Numbered from the stretch's first letter, positions 10,225-23,024 are shown. The stretch: 64,000 nt of DNA from Diospyros lotus (GCF_014633365.1 NC_068352.1:24275310-24339309); one strand, 5' to 3'. The notes: a model not told the origin generated them from the sequence alone. Translations and numbers: made by a program.

Positions 10225-12748
10225 GTGGGTCAAGGGCAAGGGAGTCAGCATCTGGCAGCAGAATCGGTATGGTGTACAGGTAATTCCGTTAGTCCCCATC
10301 AACTTTGATGTTTTCGTAGGATTTACTCTATTACTTCTGACTGTGCCAAGTCATTCCCCGTGCCTCATGTATGTTGGTGCAGGAGTTTGTATTTCATTTA
10401 TTTATCATGTGACTGCTGTGCTAGCGAGGTACCCGTAGTGCATGCATGTGTATAGTTTAACTTCCGTTGTTTTAATTTTTGTGTATGCATGCCAAGATAG
10501 TTTCTATCTTGTGTTTTATTTTTTCTCCTCCCGTAAGTGCTCCCATTCGGGTAGTTCAGATGGTTGGGATATCCGGGCAAGGGTGCTTACAACCTGCCTC
10601 CCAGAGCCCCCGCTAGCATAGAGGATCTGTGAGAGGGTCATTAATAGGATGATATAGAATAAAAACACACCCCAACAACTCACATCTACTCAATGCAAAA
10701 CGAACCATGACTTTCTTGTCACACAATTAGCAATGAGTTATATAGACGAGGTTAACAACGAAGTACTTAAGTTCCAAAAACCAACAAGATAAATCAAAGC
10801 CCAGGACCCCATCTTCAGGAGAGCTCTGCACACGGCACTATAACCCGACGAACCAGTCCCACCATCACTGAACGAACCCGCCAACTGAGGCGTTTCCCTT
10901 ACCTGGAATAATGGAAAACAAGGGTGAGTCACAAGACTAAGCAAGTGAATACAAGAAATAAAGGCTAGGGCTTCAAGAGAATAACCCAATGCAACTTGCA
11001 CACCCCGTGCGCAAGACGTACACATTCACATCATGAGACACCAGACAAAGATTAATTGCATAAGTAAATGTGCACATAATTGTCATTGGGGCCCACATAG
11101 AAGACACTGGCACCCAAGTCCCTAACAAACCTACTACTGCCATGAATTGGCAAGCAATAAATATTATGTGCTCACACGTTGAATTCTAACCTTCCGATAC
11201 TCTGTGCTCCAACACAGGAGCCTAAGTCTTCTCGGGCCCTCCACTTGTAAATCACGCACACAGATCTCCACATCCAATTAAGTCTTCCTTCAAGACCTTC
11301 TCGAGTTAATCTAACAGTCTTCTCTCGGGATTCCCCCGAGCTAGTTTAAAAATCAAGTTGAAGCTCCCCTAGGCCGGTACTCTCGTCACCCGGATCGGCA
11401 CGGTACTCCCGCCTAGAATAACAATAATAATAGTATTAATAATAATTGCGTGCAATGGAACTATGCAATGCATAAATAAGAATGCAATGGCGTAGTAAAA
11501 AAAAACGTAATACAAGGCCCTCATAAACCAGACATCATGCTTCGCCCACACCCTAGACACCCTAAGATGCCAGTACTCAAGCATTCACAGGAAATGACCC
11601 CACATTAGTGCAATTCCCAACCCCGACACACACTGTCAACATCAATTGTAATTAAATAAGTAATAATTTCACACACAAAAACCCAAGATCCACAACCGAC
11701 ACACACATTCTCATCTGGAACCTAACCCAACCAAGTACGGCATCATTCCCAGGGAAATGGGGCTATACAAAGCTCTGTGTCGATTAACAAGAAACATTGC
11801 ACCAATGATAAAATGGTTGTCGCGCGTGGTTACACAATTAATGTGTGGAACTAAATAACTACAATGGAGGGAATAAAATATGAAAAACGACAAGGACTTG
11901 TAAAGGGATTAAAGCGCACTAAGAGAGGGGTTATGAACTTGCCTTTATTCGATCAATTTTTGCCTACCACACTCTTGCTACAGAGTAAAATATTTTACAT
12001 AAAATAATAAGATTACGGCCTAAAATAATCAAATCTAACTGTAAAAAATGTATAATTTTCACATGCAATACTTTTAATAATTTTATCCACGTACCTAGCC
12101 ACTTTAAACACCAAATAATGCCAAAGTTCCTTATTTTTTTTTTCAAAATTTCTCATTTTTCCTTCCTCTGTGTGCGTCCTCTTCTTTTCCCCACTTTTGC
12201 TGCTTGAAAATGCTCGAAATGGGCTTTAAAACAGGCAAAAATGAAAGGTTGAGGCGCGGCCACGTGGGGCAATAGTAGCTGCGCAAAGCTGCCACCGCCT
12301 TGCCCAAAAACATCGTTTTGAGATTGGCCTTGCTGGAAAATCAACAAAATCCCCCTTGCCTTCCCACGCACGCACCACCACCCGAGTTGCGATCATCTTC
12401 AACATATGTACGCACACCATTAATTTTAAAGAAATTCCTAGCCCACTTTCAGAATTTACATTTAAATCCCATAACTTTTAAAACCCTACACTTACACCCG
12501 ATACTTTATTTCTTTCTTATTTGAGTTGTGCCTCAAAATTTTCAGAAATCACCAATTTAATTTATTTTATTCTTTTATTATTTTCATAAATACTTCCAAA
12601 TAAAATCATTAATTGCCCTAATTGTCTATTCCCTAAAAATAACATAAATTAGTATTTTTTCTTAAATTCTCAAATACTCAATAATGACCTCAAGCATCAA
12701 AATTATTAATTATTATTTATCTTTAAAATTTTGACATGGTACAAATTT

Positions 12749-14232
12749 GCTTTGAACAATTCAATTTGGATGAGGCAACATTAGGCTTTAACACAAAGGC
12801 CCGGGAGCCCAAACGAGAACCGGCCCATCACTTTGAAGCTAAGTAAAAATAGCAATGACTTTCTGCCGTAATGTGTAGGATTTTTTTCCCCGGGATTTTC
12901 TTTGATGCGTTAAGGTACATTTAATGTATTTTTATGGTATTTAAATATTTTTATTACATTTAAAAATTAATAAAATATTTAAATGTTAAAAACTTATAAA
13001 CTTGAAGGAGCATTCGTCATACATTCATCATTAAAATCCCATTAAAAAATAAATCAAATTCTTTTGAAAAACAGTTAGTTTTATATAATTTATATTCTTG
13101 TATACAAAAATTAATTTATAAAAATATTTTTTTTTTATTTCTGAGTTGATCTTATTTCTTACTAAAAAAGATCAATATTTTAGATTGAAGAGATAATCTT
13201 AAAAAATTAAAAACCCAGTTAAGCCCCTGCCCCTGCCCCTGCCCCTGCCCCTGCCCCTGCCCTAAGTTTTACCTTGCTTATGCTTCTCCTCTTTCACAAA
13301 GAGAAGTAACTTCTACGCAATGCATAAGCAATAGCCTGAAAGGTTCAAAATTAATAAGACAGACGACTTGCCTAAATTAAGTATTTGAAAAGGGCGTTTC
13401 TTACTACTTGAATTTTAGGATTACTGGATTTTATTGTTAACTTTATAAATGAATTTAAAATAAATCATTAGATATCGTATATTTTAAAATTAATATTATA
13501 TTATTTAAGATAAATTATATTCTATGTTTGACTTGACTTCATTGCATATTAATTAATATTCTCATGTTCTAAAATTATATTATTTCTTATTTTACAAAAT
13601 TCATGTCACTTTTTCACCCCTCCTAACTACTAAATTTACATTAACCATCCATCTCAAAATTTATGTATCAATTAGCACATTTTTTCAATATCTTTCGTAA
13701 TTTACATTAACCATCCATTTCACTTTTTAATCAATTTTTTTCGCTGTGTATCTTTCATAATTTACTTAATGTTGAGTATTTGGTTTAGATGTGTGTTAAA
13801 TTTTAAAATTTATCCAATCAATGCTTAAATATTTCAAAATTAGTCACTATACCTTTATGTTACTTTGACATTAAGTAATTTGACTATGTATTTCATAAAC
13901 TTTGAATTTCTTGAACTTTTACTTTTTTTTTCCACAGTAGTCCTTCAATTTTTCTAAAAAGACTACGACGCTACTTAAACCTAAATCTTAAACGATATGT
14001 AAGAAATAAAGTTAGTTGACTTAATTTAGTTTAATTAGTGTTGATAGATATGTAAGGGTGTTCTGGCCATTTTAAGAAAAAAATAGAGATTGATTTGGTG
14101 TAAAATAAAAGACTAAGAGGTGTTTACGTTAAATATTTAAAATTTAGAAGGAATTTGTGGTCAATTTACCTATTTATAGTGTCATGGCTATTTTTTTTTT
14201 AAAAAAATAAGGTGATTAAGTAAATTTTAAAG
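12749..14232. other. AT-rich non-coding part of segment A
   Basis: No gene seen. It matches copy B at 34233-35720 and 38205-38905. Two adjacent near-copies of AATTTACATTAACCATCCAT (13632 and 13700) indicate a local tandem duplication of about 70 bp. Confidence 0.55.
13223..13262. repeat. (GCCCCT)n minisatellite
   Basis: Between six and seven uninterrupted copies of the hexamer. The matching place in copy B (34735-34760) has only about two clean copies, so the tract expanded in A, or contracted in B, after the duplication. Confidence 0.95.
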
Positions 14233-14240
14233 TTCAAAAC

Positions 14241-14951
14241 TATGGGTGTTCAAAAAAATCGGTGTATTGTGAAAACCGGCCAGACCGAACCGAACCAGAC
14301 CGAATCGATCGATTTTTTATTTTTGCAATCGAAAATGGTTTATATGTTGTACAAACTGTGCAGTTTGTGATTTGTACAGTTGACGATTCGGTTTTAAATC
14401 GAATCGTCCAAGAAAATATAAAAAATATATAAAAAAATTATTATTATAAAAGTCACCCCAACAACATCTTTTCCCACTTGCGCAACCTTAATCGGCACCC
14501 CAGCCCCTGCAATTGCAAATCCCTCGACACCTCAGTGACCTAGCCCCTGCAATCGCACTCGGCACCCCAACCCAGCCCCTGCCGCCAGCGCCATACCCTT
14601 CCTCAATTCCCCCCAATCCTAATCATCTGATCGCCCCTACTGTTGCACCTTTCCATTACAGGTTAATTTAATAATTTGTTTATTTTCTAAACAGGTTAAT
14701 TGCATAATTTATTACTAAACAGATTATTTTCTGCTTCAATATTGAAATGTTATATGTTGAATTACACTGTTTTGTCTTTATTTTTTGCTCCTATTTATTT
14801 ACATTTGATTGTCTTTATTTATCATTTTTAAGTAGCATTTTTAGTGATTTTAAAGTTCACTTATACCAGATTTTTAAATCGCGGTGAACCGCACCAATAG
14901 TTTGGCACTGAAATAGTTCAGATCGACCAAACTGCATCGCGCACACCCCTA
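14241..14951. mobile_element. non-autonomous hAT-like transposon (TSD TTCAAAAC)
   Basis: 711 bp flanked by the 8 bp duplication TTCAAAAC at 14233-14240 and 14952-14959. The left end reads TATGGGTGTTC; the right end, reversed, reads TAGGGGTGTGCGC. An 8 bp TSD with short TAGGGGTGT-type ends is typical of plant hAT elements, and the subterminal ACCGAACCGAACC motifs (14275-14310) are also common in them. No transposase frame is present. Copy B lacks the element: the flanks join at 38904-38911 with a single site. Confidence 0.88.
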
Positions 14952-14959
14952 TTCAAAAC

Positions 14960-17480
14960 ATATATTTAAACTAAATTATTAAAGTTTAAAGGATATAATC
15001 AACTTACTATTTTAACAATCATAATATTTACAAAATTAAAAACAAGAGCATTATTAGACATTTGGCAACCTAAAATGATTTGATTTGAACTAAATATTTT
15101 TGTTTCTATTTTTACACTTTTATAAAGATCTAAGAAGCAATGTCATGAGGAGATTCGACACATCTAAGAAAGATCGGAGAATCCGCGGTGGTATTGGCTA
15201 AACGAGAAACCAATCATAATCAACGGCTAAAAGCAAAAATGACAATCCAACACATTACGGCAAATAATTAATTATTCCTTGATTGAACTCGCTTTTGTAT
15301 ACGTGTTAGTTTTCGATTGCCCATCTCTGGGCACCAACTAGCAGCCTTATCTTTTCTTCTCTCAGAAAGCATCAAATGCAGGGGGGCTCACAACATGTTT
15401 GCAGTTAGAGACTCCTTTTTCTTTTTTAGTTTTTTATAAATATAAGAATATTTCAACCACAATTACATAACACAAGTTTAAAAATTATAAAAAAAAAAAA
15501 ACCTATATAACAATAATTCTGCTTGAAACTTCTGAATTTTACGGGACTCGTAATTTTTGCCAATAAACTGAAATTACATTAATCGTCTTAATTTTAATTT
15601 AAAAATATAAAAACATGTTTTTTTATATTTTTAATTTATTTTTTTATTTTTTTACTATACTAAACCATTATTATATTTCAATAATATCCTACCATGTTTT
15701 AATTTGAATTTTATCTTTCCTAATTGGCTACAATGAATTGATAGTGAACAACTTGTACGACTGTCATTTTCATGTAGCATGGGATGGCCTCACGCTGAGA
15801 ATTAAAAATATCCAAAATGCACACTGAATTGTGAATGGAACCCAACAACCTTAATTAACTGTTAATGCTGAAAACAGTGTCTGAAAGTGGGCTGTCTTTT
15901 GTCTATATTGTCATGTTTTCTGAGGGCTCAGTTGCCCCTGTCATCAAATCAAATCGAATGTCTAAATTAATTTGAGTGTGACCCATATTTTTGTTCCTTA
16001 ATTTAATCCTATGAAAATGATAGCGAGACAGTCCGATCGATATGTAATGTTGCGGTTGCAATTATCAATTTGGATGTGATGCATCAACCTATAGTTTGGA
16101 CTTAATTTTTTTTATTTATTTATCTTTTTGACAAAAAATAGACAATAATTTTGATAATGTTAATTCAATCACACACCCTCTCAAGATTCATGAATCGAAG
16201 GAGGATCTCACATATTGTCAAAAAAAGATTTCCTTTTTAACACTTGAGTGGACGTAGGGATAAAGCAATGTGAATGAGTTGTAAATGTACGACCCATAAA
16301 CGTGCATTTAATGTCATAAATGTACGACTTTTAAATGAGGATTAAAATTAATAAATTTATAGTCGAATTGTATATTATATGAATAATTGAGTTTAAATAA
16401 TTTAATTTGAACCAAAAAATTCAAATTAAATTACTTTAAACAATTATGAAAATTATTAAATTATAACCAACTGCTGCTCATTTAATAAAATCACGATTTA
16501 ACAAATTGATTTGGTGGGTTTCTAACTGTATAATGTGAATGGTCCTTCGTCCGGGTGACAGACGACCTTTCACTTGGGGGCCAAAATAATAATTTAGGCG
16601 GTGGAGTGGTGGTGTTAAGATAAAGATAAAACACAAAGGCGAGGCTTTTCGTCTTCGGTGATTTTGGCAGCGTCCAATGAAGAAACAGATTCCCTGTTAA
16701 TTTAGGAAAAAGACCACAAATGGCCGGAGCCCTTTTCCGCTCCAAGAAATATCTTCCAATTTCTTTTCTTAAAATGTAGTTTTCTCCTCATAAAGTTGGG
16801 AAATTTTTTATAACCATCCTTTGCAAAAAGTTGCTTTTTCTTGAGAAAACCTATTTAATTACTTTCTCTCAATTGGGTTTAATATGATAATTTTTTAAGA
16901 TATTATATAATATTTCTTAATTAATATATAGACTCAAAAACTTAAAATATAGAAAATATTTCAGACTTTTATCATTTTTAATGTGTTTGTTAAATTTATC
17001 TAACAACTCTTAAAAAAGAAATCACAGAACTTCTTATCTGATATTTTTTCAAATATGTTTATCTTTCACTCTCTTTAAATAAGTATAGATTAGACCTTAT
17101 AGATAAAAAAAAAAAATTACATATATGTTCTCCAATGTATTCTAAAAAATTTAACAAACAGTTTAATAAAAAATTTAAAATGTTTTCCAACCTTATTCTA
17201 ATTATTTTATATTTTAATTCAAAAAATATTCAAATTTTATTTTGATATAACTTTATCTTACTTATTTTAACAAATATTACTTCAAAATATTAATAATAAG
17301 TCATAGTAATAATAGTAGATTTATTATTACATTTATTTATAAATATAACATTTCCTTTAATTTTCGATAGATTAAATAGATTAGAAAAGTATGTATTTTG
17401 ATTTTCCGATTCATACATGGCTAATCTCATAATTTGTTCTACGTAATTAGCAAAGGTAAAAGTAGAAGAAAGCAAGTAAA
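14960..17480. other. non-coding part of segment A
   Basis: No gene seen. It matches segment B in three blocks. It preserves the empty sites of three insertions found in B: the MITE (15255-15263), the truncated LTR pair (about 15272-15276) and the large MULE (about 16611-16630, AAGATAAAGATAAAACAC). Confidence 0.6.
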
Positions 17481-19667
17481 GATTCCATTGGTGTCCCACT
17501 TTTCACCGTTCCTTTTGAGATGTATGATAGAAAAGTAATTGATCTTGAAAATCTTGTGAAGCTTGATGAAAATGTTAATGAAAAACTTATTAGCAATTCG
17601 TCAAATTATTCGTGTATTATACATGAATTATTTCATATTTTTATTAAAAGTATTATACTCATGTATTTTTGAAATATTTGAAATAATTTGTGTACTTTAA
17701 ATTTAAAAAGTATAAAACGTGTATTAGTCAAATTTTTCAAAAATTCGACTTAAAAATCTATTGCGTGCTCCCATAAGTCCATGTGCAAAGCAAGAAGACC
17801 TTGTTTGATCAGAAATTTTTTTAATTATTGTAATGGCACTAATGGTTCATGATGACTATGACTAATGGCTAATGGCTCTGTTGCTAATAAGATTCTATCG
17901 GTTTCCCACTTTTCACCCACCTCTCTTTTTGAGATGCATGATAGAAAAGTAATTGATCTTGAAAATTTTATGGAGCTTGATGAAAATGTTAATGAAAGAC
18001 TTGTTAGCAATTCGTTGAATTATTCGCGTATTATGCGCGAATTATTTCGTATTTTTATTAAAAATATTATGCTCACGTATTTTTGAAATATTCAGAATAA
18101 TTTGAGTATTTTAAATCTAAAAAGTATAAAACGTTTATTAATTTTTGAAAAATTCGGTTCAAAAATCCATTGCGTGCACCCATAAGACCATGTGCAGAGC
18201 AAAAAGACCTTGTCTGATCAAAAAAGTTTTTTTAATTATTGTAATGGCACTAATAACTCATGATGACTTATTATGATTATGACTAATGGCTCTACTGCTA
18301 ACAAGATTCCATCGGTGCCCCACTTTTCACCCATTCCTTTTGAGATGCATGATAGACAAGTAATTGATCTTGAAAATCTTGTGGAGCTTGATGAAAATGT
18401 TAATGAAAGACTTGTTAGCAATTCGTCGAATTATTCGTGTATTATACGTGAATTATTCCATATTTTTATTAAAAGTATTATACTCACGTATTTTTGAATA
18501 TATTTGGAATAATTTGCGTACTTTAAATTTAAAAAGTATAAAATGTGTATTAGTCAAAATTTTCAAAAATTCAGCTTAAAAATCCATTGCGTGCTCCCAT
18601 AAGACCATGTGCAGAGCAAAAAGACCTTGTATGATTAGAAATTTTTTTTAATTATTGTAATGGCACTAATGGCTCATGATGACTATGACTAATGGCTAAT
18701 AGCTCTGCTACTTACAAGATTCCATCAGTTTCCCACTTTTCACCCACCTCTCCTTTTGAGATGTATGATAGAAAAGTAATTGATCTTGAAAATCTTATGG
18801 AGCTTGATGAAAATGTTAATGAAAGACTTGTTAGCAATTCGTCGAATTATTCGTGAATTATTTCGTATTTTTATTAAAAGTATTATACTCACGTATTTTT
18901 GAAATATTCAGAATAATTTGCATATTTTAAATCTAAAAAGTATAAAACGTGTATTAACTGAATTTTTGAAAAATTCGGCTGAAAAATCCATTGCATGCTC
19001 CCGTAAGACCATGTGCAGAGCAAAAAGATCTTGTTTGATCAAAAAAGTTTTTTAATTATTGTAATGGCATTAATGGCTCATGATGACTCATTATGACTAT
19101 GACTAATGGCTTTGCTGCTAACAAGATTCCATCGGTGTCCTACTTTTCACCCATTCCTTTTGAAATGCATGATAGAAAAGTAATTGATCTTGAAAATCTT
19201 GTGGAGTTTAATGAAAATGTTAATGAAAGACTTGTTAGCAATTCGTTGAATTATTTACGTATTATACGTGAATTATTTTGTATTTTAATTAAAAATATTA
19301 TACTCACGTATTTTTGAAATATTCAGAATAATTCACGTATTTTAAATCTAAAAAGTATAAAATGTGTAATAATCGAATTTTTGAAAAATTCGACTAAAAA
19401 ATCCATTATGTTTTCCCATAATACCATATGCAGAGCAAAAAGACCTTGTCTTATTAGAAAAGTTTTTTAATTATTGTAGTGACACTAATGGTTCATGATG
19501 ACTATGGCTAAGACTCTGTCACTAATAAGATTTCATCAGTTTCCACTTTTCACCCACATCTCCTTTTGAGATGTATGATAGAAAAGTAATTGATCTTAAA
19601 ATTCTTGTAGAGCTTGATAAAAATATTCACGAAAGACTTGAGGAAACTGCAGATGAAGGTCTTGAGG
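17481..19667 (+). repeat. tandem array, about 410 bp monomers in alternating types
   Basis: Six copies (first and last partial) recur, marked by GATAGAAAAGTAATTGATCTT near 17526, 17940, 18351, 18767, 19171 and 19577 (spacings 414, 411, 416, 404, 406). Monomers 1, 3 and 5 share one version of the region before this marker (CCATTCCTTTTGA) and monomers 2, 4 and 6 another (CCCACCTC...TTTTGAG), so the array has a dimeric higher-order unit of about 820 bp. Four complete monomers keep a 73-74 codon frame with a common core (VIDLENLVELDENVNERLVS) and end at the same TGA. I do not recognise the protein. The array begins just where homology between segments A and B ends. Confidence 0.85.
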
Positions 19668-22600
19668 AGAATTGTAACGCTCCATTTTCCTAGAACGTGC
19701 ATTACCTCGAGATCTTGGGAATTTTTTTTTTTTCAATATCATACAACATAAGCCTCTCGACATACATACCCTCATCATAGTCATTTTCCGACAATCCAGA
19801 TCATACCTTCTCAGCATATCAAAATTTAATAGACTAAGACAGGTATTATCAATTACATTAGCGGAACCAAGATCGAAACCTCAATGATATATATAACTGA
19901 CAACTCCTTTTACAATAACCAAATCGATGTTTCACATGAAAATATTAAAATATTACATCATCTCTGAACATCGTAATCATAGACAAAACCTACGAAAACT
20001 GAACATAACAGTTACATCTCGACGACATCCTTTCTCTTGGCGCCACTGCTTTCACCTGGAACGTTTGAATATTCCAGGAACATATTCCAAATTAGATGCT
20101 GAATCATCTAAGTGAGAGTTCAAAAACATTTTCATGCAGATATACAAAATCATATGCATAAAACCGATAAATCCTGACATGCATCAGCCTAAGAGAATAC
20201 CACACAGCATTTAACCCTAACCGGGAAAAATGCAATCTCTCTAAAGGCGACACGACCACACCGACCCATTAACAAACCAGTCCTGCTTAAAAGGGACAAC
20301 CTCGACATATGAACCCGGGAATCACCCCATTGTCATTGTTAAGCTTTACGCTCCTACTCAAAAGCATTCCAAAACCCATCGCAACCCTAGCCCCAAGAGT
20401 GTCACATCAGCACTATCCCCGGAATCAACGACACCTCGGCCTTAATGCTATTGCTCAAAGGAACTTGGGGTGGTGTCCACTCCCAGTCTCGCCACTTGAG
20501 CCAACAATCGGGGTGGTGTCCACTTTCAGCCCCGTCACTTGAGTACCATAGGGTGAAGTCCGTTTCAGCTCCGTCCCAAGTGGGTCTCATAGCATTAACC
20601 CTAGGCATGCATCCCGAGTGTTGTCACTCAAGGACTACGTCACAGGTTAACAATCTACGTCCCACATGGACGACACAAACAAGCCAATGTCGAAAATCAT
20701 AACATGCATAGCTTAAAATCAACATTTCGATGTATGCAATTTACCGTACGAAATTTAATGCATGTGTAAATAACCGTTTGGACAATCCATCACAATAAAC
20801 CAAGCCATAGGGATGAACACTCATAGTAAACCATTCACATGTCACTTAAAGTCTTTTCGGGTAGAACCACTCACAGTAAACCATTCATATACTACTATAA
20901 GTCTTTGCGGGCAGAACCACTCACCTTTGGATTAAGTTCAAGATTCCTCGAAATGCGTGCCCGATTGACCTCGATTCTCTTTCCAGGCGCTCTATGGTTC
21001 AAATTCGAGCCTCAACGATACCCTAGACATCATGTGCATTCAAAGGAAAATTAATATCTATTTTCCCAATTTTCTCATTATTTTTCTCTAATTTCTCCCT
21101 ATTTTTCTCTCAATAATTTCAAGTAAATACCTCTTCAAGCATTTTTTTCTAAATTTTTCTCCACAAAAATTCATAAAACAATATTTATAAGCTTATGGGA
21201 TTTTCTGGAAATTTTTCAGATTTTTCTCCTATTTTCTAAAATTTCCATAATTACTTTTCCTTGAGAAAATTTATTTCTCATAGATTTACTTCGAATATAC
21301 TTCAAGAAAAATCACCAAAACTCATAAAATATATTCCTTATCCTTATGGAATTTTTTCAGAATTTTCTAAAAATCCCTCCTATTTATTTTCCATTTACCT
21401 TTCCTTTCAAAAATCCAAAATAATTATCTCCTCAAGAAATTTCCAAGATAAAAATTTATCAAAATAAACTATTCATCTTTCTTGAATTTCTGGATATTTT
21501 TTCATAATTTTAATCCCTTTACTTCTATTTTTCCTCTAATTTTCTTTATTTTAAGTATTTAAAAAATACAAAAAATACCTCCGATCATCTTCTCCAGCGA
21601 CAGCGACCGGCGACTTGCTCCGATGGCTGATCCGACGACACCACCTTGAAGCTCTCCTCAATTCGATCACAATGGCACCTTCACATGGCCAAAAAACTCA
21701 CCAGAAATAGCCCAATTTGACGATTTACAGTCCGGCTCCGGCGAAGCTTTGCGTTTTCCGGCGAGCCAAATTGACATTCGATTCGAGCTCCGATTGACAC
21801 GAAACTTTTCAGATCAGTTATCGATAACCTCGCGAACAAAAGCCCCTTATTAGATCCCTCGATCAATCACTCTACAATCCGATTTCACCTTCACTCGATA
21901 TATATATATATATATACATACGGCCGAATGCAAAAACACCCCTATACCACTCCAAAAATTCTCAAAATCTCCAAAAATGATCCTCTTCCCTCAAGAATCA
22001 AAAGCCTCTTATTGGATTCCCTCGATTTGCCCTCAAAACCGAGCAATTTGTTACTTCATTTTCAGCCAAATCCCTTGATATTTATAGGCTAAATCCAACT
22101 CCCACGTGGCCGATTTCCTACCAAATCTTCTCCTACACGCCACCAAGATCATCCTTGGCCATGCCCTGACGAGATTTACTGCCATTTTTCCTGGATTTTT
22201 CGGCCAAATCCACGGCCAAATCGGCCATGCATGTGCTAATTTTTGAAAATTGCAATTTGGCCCCCTTGAAATTTTCTTTTGCATTTTGGTCCTTATCCTC
22301 AAGCCCCTAATCTTTCCAACACCATCACTAAGACCCTCAAGATTAGTACTTCTCATTTCTCCTTGGAAACTTCTGAAAAATTATCGTTTTGACCTCCCTC
22401 GAGCAAATTTAGAAAATTGCACTTAGGCCCGATTGATCGATTTGACTTCAAATCCACTCGATTCAACCTGAAACCACTTAAGGGTTGTTCTATACATCAA
22501 ATATTAGTCCTAGACACACTCCGTTGATTTTTCGGACATCATCTATAACAATTCGGTAATACGACCTAATTGGCAGCTGTATTTTTGCTGTACCGAAAAC

Positions 22601-22925
22601 TGTTCCCGATCTCATTTCTTCATCACCAAAAACCATAATTTATTTTACTCGATGATACTATACCATTTTCCTTGGCTATCTAGGGTTCGGGGTACTCCCT
22701 CTGACTAATTCGGTCGTCCAAAGTTGTGTTAGTATGCCCTATAGTCTTATTTTTCCCAAAATTCCATTTATGCCTTTTATCAAATATCATTTTTATCCTC
22801 AAATTATTCCCGGGTATTATAAGAATGTAATAGATAATATTGATGTTGGTGATACTTTGTGGCTTGATAGAAGACTTGGCATTGGATCATCTATATCTCG
22901 ATCATTTAATTATGATTTTTTTTAA
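19571..22925 (+). pseudogene. unknown ORF continuing the array frame, split by a solo LTR
   Basis: The last monomer opens at ATG 19571 and reads 34 codons in the array frame to 19672, where a solo LTR is inserted. After the LTR and the second TSD copy (22822-22826) the same frame resumes at 22827 with GTA and reads 32 codons to the stop TAA at 22923-22925. The distal part contains IDVGDTLWLDRRLGIG and looks like protein rather than random AT-rich sequence. This final copy departs from the other monomers after ERL, where they run on to a different end. It may be the C-terminal exon of a gene whose 5' part was amplified to make the array. The family is unknown to me, no start or splice site is proven, and the insertion presumably inactivates it. 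Confidence 0.4.
19673..22821 (-). mobile_element. solo LTR (TSD AGAAT)
   Basis: A 3149 bp LTR begins TGTAACGCTCC at 19673 and ends GGGTATTATA at 22821, with AGAAT on both sides (19668-19672 and 22822-22826). The terminal TATA instead of TACA is a one-base decay. Relation to the LTR at 555-2751 is shown by a shared block (20060-20110) and gives minus orientation. Rows of short direct repeats lie at 20460-20590 (CACTTGAG, GGTGTCCAC, TCAGCCCCGTC variants). The open frames of 60-101 codons inside are not genes. Confidence 0.85.
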
Positions 22926-23024
22926 TTCAATCAAGGAACTGACTTGAGTATTTGGATTTTTGACTGTATAAAAATTCTCATTTCGTGATATTGGGTAGCT
23001 TAGAATTTTAAATTGTGCAAATTT

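Larger units (their letters stand above)
5557..10591 (+). mobile_element. solo LTR, level 2 of the nest (TSD ACCTG)
   Basis: A plus-strand LTR starts TGTATATTTC at 5557 and ends GGTGCTTACA at 10591. ACCTG flanks it at 5552-5556 and 10592-10596. It landed only 12 bp inside the end of the level 1 LTR. Its own length is about 2.48 kb once the level 3 insertion is removed. The right end (GGGATATCCGGGCAAGGGTGCTTACA region, 10567-10591) is shared with the chromovirus LTRs at 25250-25274 and 32345-32368. The frames at 5879-6194 and 7251-7679 are chance frames in LTR sequence. Confidence 0.9.
5545..12743 (-). mobile_element. solo LTR, level 1 of a three-deep nest (TSD AATTT)
   Basis: The outermost LTR begins TGTAACAACC at 5545, resumes at 10597 after the inner insertion, and ends TGGTACA at 12743. 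It is flanked by AATTT at 5540-5544 and 12744-12748. Copy B has the undisturbed site at 34227-34231, where the flanks join with a single AATTT. Without the inner insertion the LTR is about 2.16 kb. Minus orientation follows from the conserved block at 10895-10950 and from its likeness to the LTR at 61634, which shares the start GCCTCCCAGAGCCC. No internal region remains, so it is a solo LTR, as left by LTR-LTR recombination. Confidence 0.9.
3885..17480 (+). repeat. segmental duplication, copy A
   Basis: Apart from later insertions, this interval matches 32715-58285 (copy B) in the same order and orientation. Anchors: 3960-5540 with 32795-34226; 12750-13640 with 34233-35720; 13690-14235 with 38210-38905; 14955-15265 with 38912-39225; 15275-15480 with 43290-43505; 16500-16620 with 44990-45110; 16625-17480 with 57515-58285. 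Divergence is clear but modest. The left edge is approximate because a TRIM abuts it. Apart from its insertions the segment is AT-rich and carries no convincing gene. Confidence 0.85.

Noticed and set aside
5545..12743. One 7.2 kb element with inverted terminal LTRs
   Set aside because: The ACCTG and GTGGG duplications resolve it into three separately inserted solo LTRs.
17481..19667. The array as a CRISPR-like repeat
   Set aside because: The units are about 410 bp with no short spacer pattern, and the genome is a plant.
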